A stretch of 64,000 nt of DNA, taken from Paraburkholderia piptadeniae (GTDB taxonomy: Bacteria > Pseudomonadota > Gammaproteobacteria > Burkholderiales > Burkholderiaceae). Numbering within the stretch: position 1 is the first letter of the stretch; every line of letters starts with the position of its first letter. Positions 60,445 through 64,000 of this stretch are shown in pieces. The notes under the pieces are model-generated. The model ran no database searches and was not told where the DNA came from. It was given only the letters and a program-made list of their open reading frames with translations. The stretch covers positions 62,001-126,000 of the forward strand of contig NZ_CYGY02000023.1 of NCBI RefSeq assembly GCF_900007165.1, written 5' to 3'. A program made the translations under genes and the position numbers.

Positions 60445-61335
60445 TCAGTCTCCTAGCGGTTGTCGGTCGCCGCCGCCGCGATGCGCATCGAGAGCATGCT
60501 TCATGCGGCGCAGCAGTTCGCGGCTCTCGTCGCCCTGACTCAAGGCCAGTTCGGTGACGAGCACGTCGAGCGCCATCATCATCGCGTAGCGCGACGACGA
60601 CGGCTTGTAGATGAAATCCGTTTCGAACGCGACGATGGGGATCAGCCAGTCGGCGAGCTTCGCGAGCGGCGACGCGGGCGCCGTCACCGTGACGAGCGTC
60701 GCGCCATAGCTGCGCGCGATGCGGCAACTGTCGACCATCTCCGGCACGCGGCCCGTCGTCGAAAGCGCGATCACGACGGTGTCGCGCGATACCGTCGACG
60801 CCACCATGCGTTGCAACAGGCCATCCTGATACGTCGCGACCGGCCGGCCCAGCCGCACGAGCCGAAAGCGCATTTCGTCGGCGAGCGCGGTCGAGCCGCC
60901 GCCCATGCCGAACACGTAGATCATCCGCGCTTCGCGCAATGCAGCAGCGGCTTGCGCAATGGGCGCCTGGCACAGCAGGTGATGGTTGTGTGCGAGCGCC
61001 GTCTGCAACTCGTCGAACACACGCGTTGCGAGCGGCTCGGGCGTGTCGGGCTGCGCGCCCGCCTGCAGGAAGCGCTGGCCGACAGCGGCCGCCTGCGCAA
61101 GCCGCAGCTTCAGTTCGCGCACGTCGCGGCAGCCGACCGCCTTCGCGAAACGCGTGACCGTCGCGACGCTCACTTCCGCCCGCTCGGCCAACGCGCCGAT
61201 GCTGGCGCGCGATGCGCCCATCAGATCGTCGAGGATCAGTGCCGCCACCTTCCGCTCCGCCGAGCGCAACTCGGGCGCGCATTCGGCAATGCGCGCGACG
61301 ATGTCGAAGGCAACGGGTTCGGCTGTGGAATTCAT
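60445..61335 (-). CDS. MurR/RpiR-family transcriptional regulator
   Basis: A 296-residue regulator with an N-terminal RpiR helix-turn-helix (about 15-70; LAERAEVSVATVTRFAKAVG) and a SIS sugar-phosphate-binding domain (about 115-270; YVFGMGGGSTALADEMRFRL). ATG at 61335 is preferred; the frame also opens at 61410 within the intergenic region. It controls, probably, the D-aminoacylase operon and the divergent PLP enzyme. Confidence 0.92.
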   Translation of the reverse strand: MNSTAEPVAFDIVARIAECAPELRSAERKVAALILDDLMGASRASIGALAERAEVSVATVTRFAKAVGCRDVRELKLRLAQAAAVGQRFLQAGAQPDTPEPLATRVFDELQTALAHNHHLLCQAPIAQAAAALREARMIYVFGMGGGSTALADEMRFRLVRLGRPVATYQDGLLQRMVASTVSRDTVVIALSTTGRVPEMVDSCRIARSYGATLVTVTAPASPLAKLADWLIPIVAFETDFIYKPSSSRYAMMMALDVLVTELALSQGDESRELLRRMKHALDAHRGGGDRQPLGD

Positions 61336-61361
61336 GGCTCGCGCGCACCACGCAGCGCCGG

Positions 61362-61427
61362 TAACATCGGTCGCCGGATGCGTGGTACTAAATAACATTT
61401 CATCAACCATCGTACTTTCGGTAACAT
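61362..61427. promoter_or_regulatory. Three TAACAT repeats, candidate RpiR operator region
   Basis: TAACAT occurs at 61362-61367, 61393-61398 and 61422-61427, with starts 31 and 29 bp apart, close to three helical turns. The second and third copies are both preceded by GTACT. They occupy the 141-bp divergent promoter between the RpiR gene and the PLP enzyme gene. Confidence 0.45.
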
Positions 61428-61476
61428 GTGAAAGTCAACTTCGATTCGATTTAACTGGATGATGGAGCAGCGTGAC

Positions 61477-62754
61477 ATGAAAGTTACAAACTATCAGGGA
61501 GCGACAATCGATCCTTATAGCAAGGGCTTGGGCAACGTGCCTGGCACGAGTATCCAGCTTGCGGACGCAGCGCGTCTCGAATGGAATCTGCTCGACGAGG
61601 ACGTGAGCCTGCCTGCCGCCGTCCTGTACGCGGACCGCATCGAGCACAACCTGAACTGGATGCAGAAGTTCGTCGCCGAATACGGCGTGAAGCTCGCGCC
61701 GCACGGCAAGACGACGATGGCGCCGCAACTGTTCCGTCGCCAGATCGAAACGGGCGCATGGGGCATCACGCTCGCGACCGCGCATCAGGTGCGCGCCGCG
61801 TATCACGGCGGCGTCTCGCGTGTGCTGATGGCGAACCAGCTGGTCGGCAAGCGCAATATGCTGATGATCGCAGAGCTGCTGAGCGATCCCGAGTTCGAGT
61901 TCTTCTGTCTCGTGGATTCCGTCGAAGGCGTCGAGCAGCTCGGCAAGTTCTTTGGCTCGGTGAGGAAGCAGTTGCAGGTGCTGGTGGAACTCGGCGTGCC
62001 GGGTGGCCGCACAGGCGTGCGCGACGAAGCGCAGACTAACGCCGTGCTCGACGCGATTGCGCGTTATCCGGATTCGCTGAAGCTCGCGGGCGTCGAACTC
62101 TACGAAGGCGTGCTGAAGGAAGAACAGGAAGTGCGCGACTTTCTGCGCAGCGCCGTCAGGCTCACGCTCGAACTGTCGGATCAGGGCCGCTTTGCGCGCA
62201 CGCCCGCCGTTCTGTCGGGCGCGGGATCGGCATGGTACGACGTTGTCGCGGAAGAGTTCGCGAAGGCTTCGCGCAAGGACCGCATCGAGATCGTGCTGCG
62301 TCCGGGCTGCTATCTGACACACGACGTCGGCATCTATCGCAAGGCGCAGACGGACATCTTCAAGCGTAATCCCGTCGCGAAGCGCATGGGCGAAGGGCTG
62401 TTGCCCGCGCTGCATCTGTGGGCCTACGTGCAGTCAATTCCCGAACCGGACCGCGCGATCATCGGCCTCGGCAAGCGCGACTCGGCGTTCGACGCTGGCT
62501 ATCCGGAGCCCGCGAAGCACTACCGTCCGGGCACGCAGGCGCCGCGCGATGTCGCCGCTGACGAGGGCTGGGAAATTTTCGGCATGATGGATCAGCACGC
62601 GTATCTGCGGATTCCCGCAGGCGCCGATCTCAAGGTCGGCGACATGATCGCGTTCGACATCTCGCATCCGTGCCTGACGTTCGACAAGTGGCGTCAGGTG
62701 CTCGTGCTCGATCCGTCGTATCGCGTGACGGAAGTGATCGAAACGTTCTTCTGA
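61477..62754 (+). CDS. D-serine dehydratase-like / fold-III PLP amino-acid lyase
   Basis: A 425-residue protein of the alanine-racemase-fold (fold type III) family that includes D-serine dehydratase and D-threonine aldolase. The PLP-lysine segment KLAPHGKTTMAPQL and the C-terminal metal motif HPCLTFDKW are clear. ATG at 61477 is chosen because GGAG lies nine bases upstream; ATGs at 61459 and 61462 are in frame. It is divergent from the RpiR/D-aminoacylase/RidA operon and would act on the D-amino acids released there. Confidence 0.88.
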   Translation: MKVTNYQGATIDPYSKGLGNVPGTSIQLADAARLEWNLLDEDVSLPAAVLYADRIEHNLNWMQKFVAEYGVKLAPHGKTTMAPQLFRRQIETGAWGITLATAHQVRAAYHGGVSRVLMANQLVGKRNMLMIAELLSDPEFEFFCLVDSVEGVEQLGKFFGSVRKQLQVLVELGVPGGRTGVRDEAQTNAVLDAIARYPDSLKLAGVELYEGVLKEEQEVRDFLRSAVRLTLELSDQGRFARTPAVLSGAGSAWYDVVAEEFAKASRKDRIEIVLRPGCYLTHDVGIYRKAQTDIFKRNPVAKRMGEGLLPALHLWAYVQSIPEPDRAIIGLGKRDSAFDAGYPEPAKHYRPGTQAPRDVAADEGWEIFGMMDQHAYLRIPAGADLKVGDMIAFDISHPCLTFDKWRQVLVLDPSYRVTEVIETFF

Positions 62755-62803
62755 TTTTTCTTCGATCGGTTGCTCAACCAGTGCTTCGATTGGAGCGGCG
62801 CTG

Positions 62804-62826
62804 CGCGACACTCGCTTCGTGTCGCG
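62804..62826. terminator. Hairpin between convergent genes, possible terminator
   Basis: CGCGACAC / GTGTCGCG (62804-62811 and 62819-62826) with a 7-nt loop lies between the PLP enzyme gene and the convergent MarR gene. No T-run follows, so intrinsic termination is doubtful. Confidence 0.3.
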
Positions 62827-62851
62827 GCATGCGCTGCTCTCATTCAGTCGC

Positions 62852-63322
62852 TCAACGCCCTGCGGCCGTGGCTTCCGTGTCAGTCGACGCGGCCGTCACC
62901 ACCTCCCCGATGCGCGCCTCGAGCATCGTCAGCGCGCTCCCCAATCCCGCCAGCACGTCGTCCGGCAAGGCGGCCATCGTGTCGTGCAGGAACGCATTGC
63001 GATCTGGCAGACTCGTTTCGATTGCGGCGCGGCCTTCACCCGTGAGCTTCACATTCGTGATGCGGTTATCGCGCTCGTCCATGCTGCGTGCGATCCAGCC
63101 CATTGCTTCCAGCGACTTCAGCTGACGCGTCAGCGCGCCCGGGTCGACGCGCAAGCGCTCGACCAGCTTCTTTTGCGACGATTCGCCCGCCTGTTCGTAC
63201 AGCGCGAGCAGAATGCGCCAGCGCGGCAACGGATGGCCGACGCGCGTTTCGAACGCGGACATGAACGCACGATACGTGCGGCCGAACTGTTGAAGGATAG
63301 CGACGCGGTCCTGTTCTTCCAT
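62852..63322 (-). CDS. MarR-family transcriptional regulator
   Basis: A 156-residue winged helix-turn-helix repressor: KKLVERLRVDPGALTRQLKSLEAMGWI forms the DNA-binding part, and MDERDNRITNVKLTGEGR is the wing. ATG at 63322 is preferred; an in-frame TTG at 63361 would overlap the exporter stop. The upstream exporter gene ends 35 nt before this start, so the regulator probably controls the exporter operon. Confidence 0.88.
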   Translation of the reverse strand: MEEQDRVAILQQFGRTYRAFMSAFETRVGHPLPRWRILLALYEQAGESSQKKLVERLRVDPGALTRQLKSLEAMGWIARSMDERDNRITNVKLTGEGRAAIETSLPDRNAFLHDTMAALPDDVLAGLGSALTMLEARIGEVVTAASTDTEATAAGR

Positions 63323-63357
63323 GATCTTTCTACGATTCTGAAGCCCTGAAACACCGG

Positions 63358-64000
63358 TCAATCGACGTGGACGACCGGCTCGATCCGCTTGCGCAGCCTG
63401 ACGGGCGGAACGCGCCGGCTTTGCCAGACCGCAAACACGGCGACCAGCGCGCCCAGCGCGAGACCCATATGAATCGCGCCGACCAGCGATTCGCGCGCCG
63501 ACTCCAGCAGCACGGCGCCATTGTGTCCTGCGTGCGCGAGTTCATTCAAAAGCGTGTGCTGTCCATCGCGATTGACGAGAATCTGCGGATCGCCGAGATT
63601 GGCGAACCACTGGCTCGCGTGCTCGGCATCGAGCGCATTGCGCACGCCGCTCGCGTACATATGCGTGACGAGCGTGCCCGTCAGCGCCGTGCCGATCATG
63701 CCGCCGATCATTCGCAGCGATTGCAGCAGCGCCGTCGCGATGCCGAGATGCTCGCGGCCCGCCGTCTGCTGCGCAAACACGGTGAGATTCGGCAGCACGA
63801 AGCCGAGGCCGAGGCCGCCGAGCGTCATGAACAGCATCAGCAGCCAGTGCGGCATCGAACGCGTGGCGACCACTACGCCGAGCGACGCTGCGGCGAACAG
63901 TGCAAAGCCGATGTACAGCATCACGTTCGGATTCGGAATGCGCGACACGACGCGCCCGTTCGCGATGCTGCCAATCGTGATGAACACGACGAGCGGCGTG
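63358..64000 (-). CDS. MFS transporter, DHA2/EmrB-like (N-terminus cut by window edge)
   Basis: The frame enters from the right edge and ends at 63358, giving about 214 C-terminal residues. Several hydrophobic helices are visible, with the periplasmic-loop segment and the late GALVAVFAVWQSRRVPP. The order of helices and the HLGIATALLQSLRMIGGMIGTAL segment fit 14-helix drug exporters. It lies upstream of, and probably is controlled by, the MarR gene. Confidence 0.82.
   Translation of the reverse strand, partial: TPLVVFITIGSIANGRVVSRIPNPNVMLYIGFALFAAASLGVVVATRSMPHWLLMLFMTLGGLGLGFVLPNLTVFAQQTAGREHLGIATALLQSLRMIGGMIGTALTGTLVTHMYASGVRNALDAEHASQWFANLGDPQILVNRDGQHTLLNELAHAGHNGAVLLESARESLVGAIHMGLALGALVAVFAVWQSRRVPPVRLRKRIEPVVHVD

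Overview
The window looks like a stretch of core chromosome from a high-GC betaproteobacterium, most likely a Burkholderiaceae member of the Paraburkholderia/Caballeronia type. This rests on several things seen together: dense GC-rich coding, ybeZ-ybeY-(ybeX)-lnt next to glyQS, lptD-surA-pdxA-rsmA divergent from amgK-murU, an OmpC-like betaproteobacterial porin, the ubiJ-ubiB/ubiE block, and separate GlyRS alpha and beta genes. The genus is an inference; no rRNA or tRNA gene was seen. No phage, insertion sequence, CRISPR array or plasmid gene was recognised.

Layout. 1-2361: a truncated MFS exporter and a VOC-fold protein, divergent from a LysR regulator. 2496-9176: miaB, phoH/ybeZ, ybeY, a chaC-like gene, corC/ybeX and lnt (tRNA and rRNA modification, envelope lipoprotein maturation). 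9418-14834: glyQ, glyS, gmhB, a plsC-like acyltransferase and a YgjP-type metallopeptidase. 14879-16504: gloA and a porin. 16711-22595 (minus): lptD, surA, pdxA and rsmA, divergent from amgK-murU (22822-24643, cell-wall recycling). 24671-31075: an Atm1-type ABC exporter, a YciA thioesterase, a large PAS-GGDEF-EAL protein and a nitrate-reductase-associated protein divergent from fdhD. 32067-39322 (minus): a fatty-acid beta-oxidation operon (TetR, acyl-CoA dehydrogenase, FadN-type bifunctional enzyme, thiolase, ECI2-like isomerase), with a perfect palindrome at its promoter. 39592-44434 (minus): clsB-like, nudB, aspS, a DUF502 protein and a FmdB zinc ribbon. 44573-50289 (minus): a TPMT-like methyltransferase, ubiB, ubiJ, a Tim44-like protein, ubiE, a DUF971 protein and a HIT protein. 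50323-54456 (minus): a 1377-residue FAD/Fe-S oxidoreductase. 55060-58324 (plus): ilvA, a 5'-nucleotidase and queF. 58509-62754: RidA, D-aminoacylase and an RpiR regulator, divergent from a D-serine-dehydratase-like PLP enzyme. 62852-64000: a MarR regulator and a truncated DHA2 exporter.

How the genes work together. Envelope biogenesis is the main theme (lnt, gmhB, plsC, lptD, surA, amgK-murU, clsB), followed by translation and RNA maturation (miaB, ybeY, glyQS, rsmA, aspS, queF), ubiquinone synthesis and fatty-acid oxidation. The most coherent accessory module is the D-amino-acid locus at 58509-62754. There a deacylase would release D-amino acids, a PLP lyase would eliminate or dehydrate them, and RidA would remove reactive enamine/imine intermediates, under an RpiR regulator whose intergenic region carries three TAACAT copies about 30 bp apart.

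No clearly undescribed multi-gene system was found. The most interesting unexplained signals are non-coding. One is a hairpin-forming repeat family present twice, each time inside an operon and in the same orientation relative to transcription (19994-20140 and 34153-34250). Another is a 76-nt multi-segment hairpin with a 39-bp direct repeat (58363-58496). There are also perfect palindromes at 22743-22759, 39409-39426 and 54919-54934.
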